64,000 nucleotides of DNA from Haliea sp. (lineage in GTDB: Bacteria; Pseudomonadota; Gammaproteobacteria; Pseudomonadales; Halieaceae), in assembly GCA_016704305.1 (NCBI GenBank), contig JADJAL010000002.1:62001-126000 (forward strand), read 5' to 3'. Both the position numbers and the translations under genes were made by a program. Shown in pieces: positions 17,824-27,058 of this stretch. Every line of letters starts with the position of its first letter. The first letter of the stretch is position 1. The notes below the pieces were generated by a model. That model was given only the letters and a program-made list of their open reading frames with translations. It made no database searches and was not told the DNA's origin.

Positions 17824-17888
17824 TTCAGACAATTGTGCGTAATTCTGGATCGCACTGGCAAAAGTCATCTTAAGCAAAATGACTATCC

Positions 17889-20036
17889 TCAACTGACCTT
17901 CAAAAACCCCCGCTCTTCCAGTTCCAGCAACAACAACTGCTGGATCACAAAATCCTTCGTGCTCTCCGGGTGTTCGAGCTGGATACGCTCCAGAAACGGC
18001 TTGGCAGCGTGCGGATCAGCCTTGTGCAACAGCGCCTTGAACGTGGCGGCGATGAAGTGGGCAGGCTCATCGCTCAGCGCCTTGACCGCGCGCAAGCTCG
18101 AGCCGAGTGCGAGCTCTTGCCCGGTAAGCTCAGTGCCAAACGGATAGTCCGGCAGCAGGCCGTTGTGGCGACCAGGCGACAGTACTTTTTGCAGCCTGGC
18201 CGGCGTATTGTCGAGCGCGAACGCCGGAATCTGGTAGTCAGCGGACACTTTGCCGTGGGTCTGCGCAAACGCCAGCAGCGATTCCTGGAAGCGTGAGTCG
18301 GCGATATTAATCAGGCGTTTGATCACCTCGGAGTCACTCTGTCCGCGCAAATCGGCCACGCCGTACTCAGTAACCACCACGTCGCGCAGATGCCGGGGGA
18401 TCGTGGTATGGCCATAGAACGGCACGACATTGGATTGCAGTTGCTTGCCATGGCCCCGGGTACTGCGTATGCACAGCACCGAACGCGCCCCCGGCAGATC
18501 GTTGGCCATCGCGACGAAATTGTATTGCCCCCCTACCCCGCTGATCACCGTCCCGTCCTCCAGCGCATCCGATGCCACGGCGCCACTCAGGGACACGATC
18601 ATGCCGGTATTGATAAAGCGCGCATTGCGACGCTGGGCGCAGTACAGCGGATAGTCGAGCAGCAACTGGTTGGTGCGGCGCACGCCGGTCATGCAAATTT
18701 GTTCGCGGCGCTCATCGTCCAGGCTGCGCAGCTTGTCGTAAAAGTCACGCGGGCCGAGAAAGAACCCGCCGTGCAGGATTCGGCCGTTGCGCAGTGATTT
18801 GTCCTGCACCGCCAGCAGCAAGGCGGCACGCACCTGCGGATCGTCCATGTCATTGGCGAGCGACTGGCCATTGATTACGAGCGCACTGCCGGCGATGGCG
18901 GCATCGGCCGGGACAATGCCCCAGTACTGCAATTGCTGCAATGACGCGCCATCAAGGCGCGCGGGTATCAGGCCGCGAGTGCGTCCGTAGGCTAACAGCT
19001 GCTCATCGATGTGGTGAGAGATACGACCGTCGTTGATGGCCTGTTGCAACAGCAGATTGTCGTACACCTTGCGTTTGACGATGCCGTGTTCTATCAGGTG
19101 CATCATGCCGTTGACGAACATTTCCGTGGAGACATAAAGCCCTTTATCAAAAGGCCCGCAATCGATCGCCAGGTCACAGGGTGTCGTGGTGAGTTCGCGC
19201 ACCAGTGCACGGTAGGCCGCATTATCCTGCTGGCGCACTATGCAGGCCCTGGCAACGGCATCACCCAGTGCGCCAATGCCGATCTGCAGCGTCCCGCCAT
19301 CGACGATCAGGCTGCTGGCGTGCAGCGCGGTGGCGTAATCCTGCAGCGGCACTGCGGCATTGGGAACCGCAAACAGCGTCTTGTTGTACTCGGGATTGCG
19401 CACGATCAGGTCAAACGCCGCAGGGGACACCTCGGCGTCCAGCGTCATAAAGGGCAGGTCATCGTGAATCTGCGCCACCAGCATGAAAGGCTGATGCGGT
19501 TCGCGCACCATGTCGATCAGTTCGAGTGTCAGGTCGGGATTGCACGACAGGCTGAGCGACAAGCCCTCATTGGACTCCCGCGCCGCAACCAGTTGCGCCA
19601 TCACATTCACGCCAAGTGCCGCCATGTCGCGCACGATATGCGTGTAATTGCTGGACACGTACGCTTGCTGGGGCAAGGAGCGGCCCTTCATGGAACCGGC
19701 CTTGAAGTAGAGCTCCGTGACCTGGATATTTTCCGGCAGATTACCGGCGCGGTATGGAGCCAGAAATGCCAGTTCCTCGTAATCTCCAAACAGTCGCTGC
19801 ATGATCGGGCCTGCCAGATGTTCCTCAACTGGACTCGACGGTTTGGGAACTTCGAGGCAAAGTGCTGTGACGATATGCAATGACAATGAACTATCCGCAG
19901 CGACCCGTTGGTAAAACGCGTTCATCAACTGCACCGGTTTACCCAACCCCAGCGGCGCGCCCAGCACCAGATGCGGGCCCACGACTGCGATCGTCTCCTC
20001 AACACATTGCGCAACGCTTGTCAGAATTTTACCCAT
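17889..20036 (-). CDS. acetyl-CoA hydrolase/transferase family protein
   Basis: A 715-residue class I CoA-transferase-like protein of the acetyl-CoA hydrolase/4-hydroxybutyrate CoA-transferase type. The C-terminal catalytic half contains ISLSG-type loops (MIVSLSGAVASDALEDGTVI), SGVGGQYNFVAMA and VVTEYGVADLRGQSDSEVIKRLI, all conserved in the family; the N-terminal half is the CoA-binding lobe. A GGAGG ribosome site precedes the ATG. At 715 residues it is longer than the usual 430-550, with an extended N-terminal half and C-terminal tail. It would move CoA between short organic acids, or hydrolyse acyl-CoA, in the cytoplasm; the substrate is not readable. The following symporter and desulfhydrase genes do not point to one. 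Confidence 0.82.
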   Translation of the reverse strand: MGKILTSVAQCVEETIAVVGPHLVLGAPLGLGKPVQLMNAFYQRVAADSSLSLHIVTALCLEVPKPSSPVEEHLAGPIMQRLFGDYEELAFLAPYRAGNLPENIQVTELYFKAGSMKGRSLPQQAYVSSNYTHIVRDMAALGVNVMAQLVAARESNEGLSLSLSCNPDLTLELIDMVREPHQPFMLVAQIHDDLPFMTLDAEVSPAAFDLIVRNPEYNKTLFAVPNAAVPLQDYATALHASSLIVDGGTLQIGIGALGDAVARACIVRQQDNAAYRALVRELTTTPCDLAIDCGPFDKGLYVSTEMFVNGMMHLIEHGIVKRKVYDNLLLQQAINDGRISHHIDEQLLAYGRTRGLIPARLDGASLQQLQYWGIVPADAAIAGSALVINGQSLANDMDDPQVRAALLLAVQDKSLRNGRILHGGFFLGPRDFYDKLRSLDDERREQICMTGVRRTNQLLLDYPLYCAQRRNARFINTGMIVSLSGAVASDALEDGTVISGVGGQYNFVAMANDLPGARSVLCIRSTRGHGKQLQSNVVPFYGHTTIPRHLRDVVVTEYGVADLRGQSDSEVIKRLINIADSRFQESLLAFAQTHGKVSADYQIPAFALDNTPARLQKVLSPGRHNGLLPDYPFGTELTGQELALGSSLRAVKALSDEPAHFIAATFKALLHKADPHAAKPFLERIQLEHPESTKDFVIQQLLLLELEERGFLKVS

Positions 20037-20082
20037 TGCTAATCCTCCGGAGTTTCATGCGCAAACGATCATGCATTTAAGA

Positions 20083-21423
20083 TCAGTTGTTATCAGTCGG
20101 CGGGTTCTCGAAATACGCACGTGTAATGCTGAACACCAACGGACTCAACAGCAGCAGTGCAATAAGATTGGGGAGCGCCATGAACGCGTTGAGCGTATCG
20201 GCAATCAACCACACGGTATCGAGATGAATGGTCGTGCCGAGCGGAACGACCAGCACCCATGCCACGCGAAACGGCGTAATCGCCCTGGCGCCCAGCAGGA
20301 ACACGATGCAGCGGTCGCCGTAGTAAGACCACCCGATCATGGTAGTGAACGCGAACAGGCACAGGCCCACCACCACAATGTATTCGCCGCCGGGCAGCGC
20401 ACTTGAGAATGCGGCCGTCGTCAGGCTCGCGCCGCTGACGCCGCTGGGCCAGACATCCATGATCACGATCACCAGCCCCGTCATGGTACACACGACAAGT
20501 GTGTCGATGAACGTCCCCAGCATCGCGATCATGCCCTGCTGCACCGGCTGGTTGGTACGTGCGGCGGCGTGGGCGATGGGCGCGCTGCCCAGCCCGGCCT
20601 CATTGGAGAATATGCCCCGCGCAACGCCAAACCTGATAGCCGCCCACACTGTAGCGCCAGCGAATCCGCCGGTCGCTGCTGTCGGGGTGAATGCATAGGT
20701 GACGATGGTGGCAATCGCCGCCGGCACGTGTGTTATGTGCAGTGCAATGATGATCAATGACATCGCCACATAAGCCAGTGCCATGAAAGGCACAAGCAGG
20801 CTGGAAACATCGGCGATACGCTTGACGCCACCCAACACTACCGCGCCAACAAGCACCATCAGCACCAGGCCTGTAAGCAGCGGTGGGATTGAGAAAGTAG
20901 TGCTTAGTACTTCGGAGATGGAATTCGACTGCACGGTATTGGCAATACCAAATCCGGCGAGGCTACCGAAAATAGCAAAGGCCACACCCAGCCAGTGCCA
21001 GCGTTTATGCAGGCCATTCCGGATGTAGTACATCGGCCCGCCGCTATAGTTGCCCTTCTCGTCCTGTTCCCGAAAGCGTACCGCGAGCACCGCTTCGGCG
21101 TACTTGGTCGCCATCCCGAACAGAGCGGTCATCCACATCCAGAACAGCGCACCCGGCCCACCCAGCGCGATCGCGGTGGCCACCCCGGCAATGTTGCCGG
21201 TGCCGATGGTGGCGGACAGTGCAGTCATTTGCGCGCCGAAAGGCGTGATATCACCTTCGCCCTGGCCCTTGCGACCTTGCATCATCAGGCGAAACGCGGC
21301 AGGAACCTGCAGTATTGGCATGAAGCGCAGGCCGATGGTCAGGAAGATGCCGGTACCCAGCAGCAGGACCAGCATCGGCGGCCCCCACGCCAGATCGTTA
21401 ATCGTGGTAATCAGATCTGTCAT
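20083..21423 (-). CDS. sodium:alanine/glycine symporter (AGCS family)
   Basis: A 446-residue inner-membrane protein with about ten membrane segments. It carries AGCS landmarks: GTGNIAGVATAIALGGPGALFWMW near residue 75, KYAEAVLAVRFRE, NEAGLGSAPIAHAAA, and the late GWSYYGDRC motif. It takes up alanine or glycine with Na+. The ATG at 21423 is preferred (GGGGA six bases upstream) to the GTG just before it. It lies between the PLP enzyme and the CoA-transferase gene on the same strand with short gaps, so co-transcription is likely. Confidence 0.92.
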   Translation of the reverse strand: MTDLITTINDLAWGPPMLVLLLGTGIFLTIGLRFMPILQVPAAFRLMMQGRKGQGEGDITPFGAQMTALSATIGTGNIAGVATAIALGGPGALFWMWMTALFGMATKYAEAVLAVRFREQDEKGNYSGGPMYYIRNGLHKRWHWLGVAFAIFGSLAGFGIANTVQSNSISEVLSTTFSIPPLLTGLVLMVLVGAVVLGGVKRIADVSSLLVPFMALAYVAMSLIIIALHITHVPAAIATIVTYAFTPTAATGGFAGATVWAAIRFGVARGIFSNEAGLGSAPIAHAAARTNQPVQQGMIAMLGTFIDTLVVCTMTGLVIVIMDVWPSGVSGASLTTAAFSSALPGGEYIVVVGLCLFAFTTMIGWSYYGDRCIVFLLGARAITPFRVAWVLVVPLGTTIHLDTVWLIADTLNAFMALPNLIALLLLSPLVFSITRAYFENPPTDNN

Positions 21424-21445
21424 CACATTCCCCTGCTGCTATTTG

Positions 21446-22462
21446 TTATGAATTTTCTTCTGTGAAAGCGGTCCGGCTGAAGCCGGCTCTCTGCGGGAAC
21501 AACCCGAAAACTCCACCGGTGTGGATAAAGACGATATCCCTGGCGCCCTGAAAGCGCCCGGCGGCGATTTCAGCCAGCATACCGGCAAACGCCTTGCCCG
21601 TGTAAACCGGGTCGAGCACCAGGCCTTCCAGCCGACCCAGCTGCGCTATCAGTGCAAAGACTTCTTCTGAAGCGATCGCATAACCCTGGCCTACATAGCC
21701 ATCCAGCACGCGCGGCTCGATATCGAGTTCAGGCGCATCGGGATACTGGCGACGCCAATCCGCCGTATCGCTGGCGACCTTGGCGAGAAAGTACTGTGCA
21801 TTGTCGCAGACATTGATCCCCCACACCGTGGCGGGCAATTGATGCAATGCGACACCCAGCGTCAATCCTGTTTGCGTTCCCCCTGACCCAGTGGCGGTTA
21901 CGATATGCGCCTGCTCAATACCGGCGCTACGGAAATCAGCGGCCAGTTCCTCGCAGGCAGCGATATAGCCCCAGGCCCCGATACCGTCGCTGCCACCGGT
22001 GGGCACCAGCATGGCCTTGCGCCCCCGGTCGGCATAGTGCGCCTGCCACTGGCTGAACAGTGTGTTTATATTCTTTACAAAATATTCCGAGGAATAACAG
22101 TTAATCGCCGCCCCCGCCAGCTGATCGAGGAGCAGGTTGCCCTCGCGATCCGCGGGCTCCTCGCCGCGCAACAAGAGATGGACACCGAGTCCCAATTGCG
22201 CCCCGACCAACGCGGTGGCGCGACAGTGATTGCTCTGCACGCCGCCACAGGTGATCAGCGTGTCATAGCCGTTATCAATGGCGTGGGCAGCAATGAATTC
22301 CAGCTTGCGTACCTTGTTGCCGCTGAGTGTGCAGCCAGTCAGGTCGTCGCGCTTGACCCACAGGCGGTGGCCGCGCCCCCATTGCCTGGAGGCGCGTTCG
22401 AGGTATTGCAGGGGAGTTGGCGTGTGCGCCAGGTCTATCTTGCGGGGGTAGACCAGCGCCAT
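21446..22462 (-). CDS. PLP-dependent D-cysteine desulfhydrase / ACC-deaminase family enzyme
   Basis: A 338-residue fold-type II PLP enzyme. The PLP lysine lies in TLSGNKVRKLEF, the phosphate or substrate loop in CGGVQSNHCRATA, and PTGGSDGIGAWGY and ATGSGGTQTGLTLG follow. These match D-cysteine desulfhydrases, which release sulfide, ammonia and pyruvate, and the related ACC deaminases; L-cysteate lyase is another close relative, so the exact substrate is open. It starts two bases after the yajC stop and shares its transcript. Length is normal. Confidence 0.82.
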   Translation of the reverse strand: MALVYPRKIDLAHTPTPLQYLERASRQWGRGHRLWVKRDDLTGCTLSGNKVRKLEFIAAHAIDNGYDTLITCGGVQSNHCRATALVGAQLGLGVHLLLRGEEPADREGNLLLDQLAGAAINCYSSEYFVKNINTLFSQWQAHYADRGRKAMLVPTGGSDGIGAWGYIAACEELAADFRSAGIEQAHIVTATGSGGTQTGLTLGVALHQLPATVWGINVCDNAQYFLAKVASDTADWRRQYPDAPELDIEPRVLDGYVGQGYAIASEEVFALIAQLGRLEGLVLDPVYTGKAFAGMLAEIAAGRFQGARDIVFIHTGGVFGLFPQRAGFSRTAFTEENS

Positions 22463-22464
22463 CT

Positions 22465-22804
22465 TCAGGAAATGGACTTCAATGTGCCCTTGGGGAGAAT
22501 CGCGTGCAGGTGGACACGCTGGAATTTCATGTCGACATTATTGGCCACGTTCAGCACCATGTAGTTGTCGTCCAGCGATGTCACCTTGCCGAGTATGCCG
22601 GAACTGGTGACGACTTCGTCGCCTTTGCTGAGCTGCGACACCATTTGTGCATGTTCCTTCTGGCGTTTGCGCTGCGGGCGTATCGCGATGAAGTAGAACA
22701 GGACGAACAGGCCGACCAGAAACAGGATCTGGAACATATCCCCGCCGGGAGGCAGCCGCCGCCCCCGCTTCCTGTGCCTGGGCACTGGCTATAAACAGAT
22801 TCAT
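22465..22804 (-). CDS. yajC: preprotein translocase accessory subunit YajC, frameshifted
   Basis: YajC is a single-span inner-membrane protein that associates with SecDF-YidC. The N-terminal part (MNLFIASAQAQEAGAAA from ATG 22804) is a typical YajC start but runs in one frame. The membrane segment and the rest (FQILFLVGLFVLFYFIAIRP, then KGDEVVTSSGILGKVTSLDD) run in another, ending at 22465. The break lies in the G/C-rich run around 22745-22770; one base too many or two too few there would explain it, and the repaired protein is about 112 residues, a normal size. A GTG at 22785 would start the second frame directly but would lose the usual N-terminus. No secD or secF follows; a desulfhydrase gene does. 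Confidence 0.85.
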
Positions 22805-22897
22805 CAGTACATTCTCTCGTGCGTGGGCTCTGGAAAGAGCGTGGAAAGCGGGTAATTTACAGGGTTTCACAGCATCCCGCAATTCACTAACGATGCC

Positions 22898-23680
22898 TCA
22901 GGCGCCTATCTCGAAGTCGTATTGCATAATTTGCGGCGCATGGTCAGAGAAGCGTTGGTCCTTGTAGATTGACGCGGCTTTCACCTTGTCGACCAGCTTC
23001 GGCGTTATCACCTGGTAGTCCAGGCGCCATCCCACGTTCTTCGCCCACGCCTGGCCGCGATTCGACCACCAGGTATACTGCTCTGCCTCCTGGTTGACGA
23101 CGCGGAACGAATCGACATAGCCGACCTCGTCATACAGCACATCGAGCCAGGCGCGCTCCTCCGGCAGGAAGCCAGAGTTCTTCTGGTTGCTGCGCCAGTT
23201 TTTCAGATCAATCGGCTTGTGGCAGATGTTCCAGTCCGCGCACAGGATGACTTCGCGCTGCGCGCGACGCAGCGTTTTAAGGTGCACCATGAAATCATCC
23301 ATGAAGCGCAGCTTTTTTTGCAACGCTTCGGCACTGCTGGTGCCAGAGGGCATGTACAGGGAGATCACGCTAAGCCCTTTGAAATCGGCCTGTATGTAAC
23401 GGCCCTCGGAATCCACTGGCTCCCAGCCGAGGCGTGTGATCACGCGCTGCGGTTTGACCTTGCTGAACAGCGCCGTGCCGCTGTAGCCCTTTTTTACTGC
23501 GTCATTGTAATAGCAGTAATACCCGGCGGGCGTAAACATCGGGTCGGACAATTGCTCAACCTGGGCTTTGGTCTCCTGGACACAGATTATGTCGGCCTGT
23601 TGCAGCGCCAGCCAGTCGAAAAAACCCTTGGCGGCGGCGGAGCGGATACCGTTGGTGTTACAGGTGATTATGGTCGCCAT
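22898..23680 (-). CDS. xthA: exodeoxyribonuclease III
   Basis: A 260-residue Mg2+-dependent AP endonuclease/3'-5' exonuclease of the EEP superfamily, used in base-excision repair. Catalytic landmarks are the Asn of TCNTNGIRSA, the Glu of IICVQETKA, LYMPSG, the Asp/Asn pair of LCADWNICH, and the final SDHAPQIM with the catalytic Asp-His. The frame is complete and of standard length. It is divergent from the MarR gene over a 162-base spacer and separated from yajC by 93 bases without visible features. Confidence 0.93.
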   Translation of the reverse strand: MATIITCNTNGIRSAAAKGFFDWLALQQADIICVQETKAQVEQLSDPMFTPAGYYCYYNDAVKKGYSGTALFSKVKPQRVITRLGWEPVDSEGRYIQADFKGLSVISLYMPSGTSSAEALQKKLRFMDDFMVHLKTLRRAQREVILCADWNICHKPIDLKNWRSNQKNSGFLPEERAWLDVLYDEVGYVDSFRVVNQEAEQYTWWSNRGQAWAKNVGWRLDYQVITPKLVDKVKAASIYKDQRFSDHAPQIMQYDFEIGA

Positions 23681-23769
23681 TGGCTGTGCACCTATTCCTG
23701 AGTTGCGCGCAAGTCTACCGGAATGGTCCGGGCAGAACCAACACGCGCTGGCGAGCGCGACTCACCGGC

Positions 23770-23797
23770 GTGACAGTTGTCGGTATAGGGCTACACT
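23770..23797 (+). promoter_or_regulatory. candidate sigma70 promoter of the MarR gene
   Basis: GTGACA (23770-23775) and TACACT (23792-23797) with a 16-base spacer, 46 bases before the GTG start of the MarR gene. The -35 matches the consensus at five of six positions, the -10 at four. It sits in the divergent spacer shared with xthA, so autoregulation by the MarR protein is possible, but I see no convincing operator palindrome. Confidence 0.4.
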
Positions 23798-23842
23798 GAA
23801 AGGCACATGGCGCCCGGAAAATAAAAGATGGAGGTAGTTCGT

Positions 23843-24385
23843 GTGACCAAAACTGCAGCCGAAAGCAACCAGGCCATAGCTTGCCGACTGTCCAACAACC
23901 TGTCACGCCTGCTGCGAGAGTTCTCGCGCGACTTTGAACGGCGCATCTGGCAGGGACTGGAGCAGCGAGGCTACCCCGACATTCGCCCGTCCCACAGCGC
24001 TGTGTTCGCCAATCTTGGCATGGGCGCGGTACGCGTTACCGAGTTGGCCGAACGCGCCCAGGTGACACAACAGGCGATGGGTAAAATGCTCAAGGAGTTG
24101 GAACGCATGGGCTATGTGGCGCGCGATATCGACAGCGGCGACAAGCGCGCGAAGGAGATCCGGCTGACCCAGCGTGGCGTGGCACTTGCAATGGACACTC
24201 TTGAAGTTGTCGATCAGGTCAGGTCATACTACGGACACAAAATTGGCTCGCAGTTACTGGATGAACTGGAAGCCAACCTGCGGCAGGCCGTGCGGCAACT
24301 GCAGTTGGACTACCTGCCGGAATCCTGGGCTGATTCTGCTACCCTCGAGGGACGGGACGTCGCCACATCCGCCGCAGTGGTTTGA
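23843..24385 (+). CDS. MarR-family transcriptional regulator
   Basis: A winged-helix regulator of about 180 residues. The recognition region is VRVTELAERAQVTQQAMGKMLKELERMGYVARD, followed by the wing DSGDKRAKEIRLTQRG. GTG at 23843 is chosen because GGAGG lies eight bases before it; the ATG at 23828 overlaps that ribosome site. MarR dimers usually repress adjacent genes and respond to small aromatic or oxidative signals. The next gene on the strand is the DUF3300 lipoprotein, 79 bases on. The C-terminal tail after residue 160 is rich in Ala/Ser/Thr and probably disordered. Confidence 0.88.
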   Translation: MTKTAAESNQAIACRLSNNLSRLLREFSRDFERRIWQGLEQRGYPDIRPSHSAVFANLGMGAVRVTELAERAQVTQQAMGKMLKELERMGYVARDIDSGDKRAKEIRLTQRGVALAMDTLEVVDQVRSYYGHKIGSQLLDELEANLRQAVRQLQLDYLPESWADSATLEGRDVATSAAVV

Positions 24386-24464
24386 AGCATCCGGTCGTAC
24401 CCCGGCGTGCACAGATTAAAAATAAATACCCAACTGAATACTGTTGAAGGGGAGTCGAGTAAAC

Positions 24465-26075
24465 ATGGCGAAATCGATAATTGCGGGAACTGCCTATGTC
24501 ATTTCACTCTCAGCTATGGCGCTGCTGGGTGGCTGCGGCAAGGAACCGCCACCCATTGAACAACCGCCACCCGCAGCGACCGCCGCGCAGCAGGTAACGC
24601 CGGCAGCACCGCAACCTGCAACGACCGGCGCAAACGCACCCGCCGCCACGCAATCGCAAGCACCGCAGGCCGCGTCGGCAAGCTATAGCGCGGAAGCGCT
24701 GGAATCCCTGCTCGCACCCGTGGCGCTGTATCCCGACCCGGTACTGGCCCAGGTACTTGCCACCTCTGCCAATCCGCAGGAGGTCCTGGATGCCGGGAAC
24801 TGGCTGATACAAAACCCCGACCTAAGCGGCGACGCGCTGGAGGCAGCGGCGCTCGGCGTGGGTTTTACACCGCCAATGGTTGCGCTGGTGCAGTTCCCCA
24901 CCGTGGTCGATATGATGTGCATGGAAATGGACTGGACCACCGAACTGGGAACTGCGTTCCTGGCAGATGAGCCGGGCGTGCTCAATGCGGTACAGCGATT
25001 GCGCAAGCAGGCAGCCGACCTCGGCAATCTTGAGACCTCAGGGCAAATGAAAGTCACCACCGAGACGGTGAATGACCAGCAAGTGATTGTGGTGCAACCG
25101 GCACAGCCCGAGGTCGTGTATGTACCGCAATATGATCCGGCCGCTGTGTACACCACGCCAGCGCCTGCGCAGGCCGCCACCACCGAGGTCGTCACCGAAA
25201 GCTCGGACGACGGGTACAGCGGCGGTGAAATGATCACCGCAGGGCTTCTGTCATTTGGGGCGGGCATACTCGTCAATGAAGTATTCAGTGATGACGATGA
25301 CGACGATTACTACCCGCAATGGGGTGGCGGATACGGCGGTCCAGCCTACTATCCACCGCCGTACCAACCGCGTTATGGCAACGGCTATCGGCCTTCACAT
25401 AATTACAATCGGCCAGCGAATTACCAGCGCGGCTCCAACAACAATATCTATGTGAATACCGACGGCAACGATTATTTCAAGCGTTTCGATGGCGGCAAGA
25501 ACAATTATCGGCGCAATCCCGACAGTCCGATCAGCAACGCTCGACCGGATAGACCCGAGCTGGCTGATTTGAATAATCGCAAGCCGACGCTTGACCGACC
25601 GCAGGGCAGCTACGCCGGCGCCAGGCCGGAGCTGCGAGATACCGGCGCGCTGGACAAGCGTCCCGCCGGAGTGGTCAAGCCACCTGACGGAACCTATGCC
25701 GGCGCCAGGCCCGAACTGCGAGATGCCGGCGGTCTGGCCAAGCGTCCCGCCGCCGTGGCCAAGCCGCCCGGAGGAACCTACGCCGGTGCCAAATTGGCCA
25801 ACAAGGAGCGTCCAAAAATGGACGGTACCCGCGACCGCGGTCACCCCGAAGCGCTGAAAAATGCGCGACCGTCGGGTGGCGGAGCGTTAGCAGGTGCAGC
25901 GAAGAAGCCCCAGGCAAAACTCGCGCAGTCCGGGCGTCCAGGCGGCTTCCAGGGTACTCACGACAGCGGCCGGTTTGAACGTGCGGCCAGCCAGCGGGGT
26001 AGAGACAGCATGGCCCAGCGACCGCGCCCGTCCGCGGATCGGTCTGGTGGTGGGAAACTGGGGAAAAAGCGATGA
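24465..26075 (+). CDS. DUF3300 lipoprotein with C-terminal repeats
   Basis: 536 residues from ATG 24465 (AAGGGGAG about ten bases upstream). A lipoprotein signal ends in LLGGC at about residue 24. An Ala/Pro/Gln-rich linker follows, then the DUF3300 domain (ALESLLAPVALYPDPVLAQV to VVYVPQYDPAAVY). After that come a glycine-rich membrane-like stretch (MITAGLLSFGAGILVNEVFS), an acidic DDDDDD run, a Tyr/Pro-rich stretch and a basic, low-complexity C-terminal third with 28-residue repeats. The family is envelope-associated and of unknown function. The ATGA overlap with the DUF2950 gene shows coupling; the two domains often travel together. Confidence 0.85.
   Translation: MAKSIIAGTAYVISLSAMALLGGCGKEPPPIEQPPPAATAAQQVTPAAPQPATTGANAPAATQSQAPQAASASYSAEALESLLAPVALYPDPVLAQVLATSANPQEVLDAGNWLIQNPDLSGDALEAAALGVGFTPPMVALVQFPTVVDMMCMEMDWTTELGTAFLADEPGVLNAVQRLRKQAADLGNLETSGQMKVTTETVNDQQVIVVQPAQPEVVYVPQYDPAAVYTTPAPAQAATTEVVTESSDDGYSGGEMITAGLLSFGAGILVNEVFSDDDDDDYYPQWGGGYGGPAYYPPPYQPRYGNGYRPSHNYNRPANYQRGSNNNIYVNTDGNDYFKRFDGGKNNYRRNPDSPISNARPDRPELADLNNRKPTLDRPQGSYAGARPELRDTGALDKRPAGVVKPPDGTYAGARPELRDAGGLAKRPAAVAKPPGGTYAGAKLANKERPKMDGTRDRGHPEALKNARPSGGGALAGAAKKPQAKLAQSGRPGGFQGTHDSGRFERAASQRGRDSMAQRPRPSADRSGGGKLGKKR
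25605..25790 (+). repeat. 84-base tandem repeat inside the DUF3300 gene
   Basis: Two full 84-base units start at 25605 and 25689, and a third begins at 25773 and fades out. Each codes for 28 residues beginning G(S/T)YAGARPELRD and continuing with a KRPA...KPP segment. The frame is kept exactly, so the repeat lengthens a basic, proline-rich tail of the protein. Confidence 0.8.
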
Positions 26076-27013
26076 ATACACTACGAGGAAGTAGCACCGT
26101 ATATGCCATGCTGGTGGCACTCCTGTTCGTGCTGCAGGCAAACAGCGCAGCCGCCCAGCAGCAGGCTGCGTTTGACACTGCGGATGCTGCGGTGGCCGCG
26201 CTGATGCAGGCACTGGAGAAAAACGACAAGGCCATGCTCGGCACACTGCTCGGCCCGGATAGCGAGGATATCTTCTCCTCCGGTGATGAAGTGGCGGACG
26301 CCAACGCGCTGGCCGATTTCCTCGCCCTGTACCAGGAGGGCCATGCCCTGGTCGCCGATGGCACTGATGCTGTCGTGCTACAAGTGGGAAGCAATGACTG
26401 GCCGATGCCGGTGCCCATCGTGAAGCGGGACGGTAAATGGTATCTGGACGGAGCCGCCGGCGTTGATGAGATTGTCTATCGACGCATCGGGCGCAACGAG
26501 CTCGGTGCGATCGCGGTAAGCCGCGGCTTCGTCGATGCACAAATGGACTATGCCGCCGACGGACATGACGGCAACCCGCCCGGGCTGTTTGCCGCCAAGC
26601 TGCGCAGCGATCCCGGACAGCAAAACGGGTTGTACTGGCCATCAACGCAGGGCGAGCCGCAAAGCCCCATCGGTGCCGCCGTTGCGAAAGCGGCCGCCGA
26701 GGGATACCGCTCGGTCGCGGGCAAGCGTCTACCTTATCACGGCTATTATTACCGAATGCTGTATGGGCAGGGCCCTGCGGCAGCAGGGGGTGAAGCTGAC
26801 TACTATGTGGACGGCGTATTGGCGCAAGGCGTCGCGCTGATCGCATGGCCCGCTGAGTACGGCGTCAGTGGCGTGATGACATTTATGGTCAACCACGACG
26901 GCAACGTATTCCAGAAGGATCTGGGCGAAGACACCGCAAAAGCCGCTGACAGTATCGAGGTGTTCGACCCCGACAGCACCTGGTCGAAGGTGGAGCCTGA
27001 CGAGGATATCTGA
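26072..27013 (+). CDS. DUF2950 secreted protein
   Basis: A 313-residue protein with a signal peptide (hydrophobic VYAMLVALLFVLQA, cleavage near ANSAAAQ). The mature part shows the DUF2950 pattern: FDTADAAVAALMQALEKND, KWYLDGAAGVDEIVYRRIGRNEL, and near the end YHGYYYRMLYGQG with PAEYGVSGVMTFMVNHDG. Its ATG overlaps the DUF3300 stop by ATGA. The family has no known activity; pairing with DUF3300 suggests that the two act together in the periplasm. Length is complete. Confidence 0.87.
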   Translation: MNTLRGSSTVYAMLVALLFVLQANSAAAQQQAAFDTADAAVAALMQALEKNDKAMLGTLLGPDSEDIFSSGDEVADANALADFLALYQEGHALVADGTDAVVLQVGSNDWPMPVPIVKRDGKWYLDGAAGVDEIVYRRIGRNELGAIAVSRGFVDAQMDYAADGHDGNPPGLFAAKLRSDPGQQNGLYWPSTQGEPQSPIGAAVAKAAAEGYRSVAGKRLPYHGYYYRMLYGQGPAAAGGEADYYVDGVLAQGVALIAWPAEYGVSGVMTFMVNHDGNVFQKDLGEDTAKAADSIEVFDPDSTWSKVEPDEDI

Positions 27014-27058
27014 GGCGCCAGCGACCCTTAAAAATATTCAACCTTAAGAGTGAATGGC

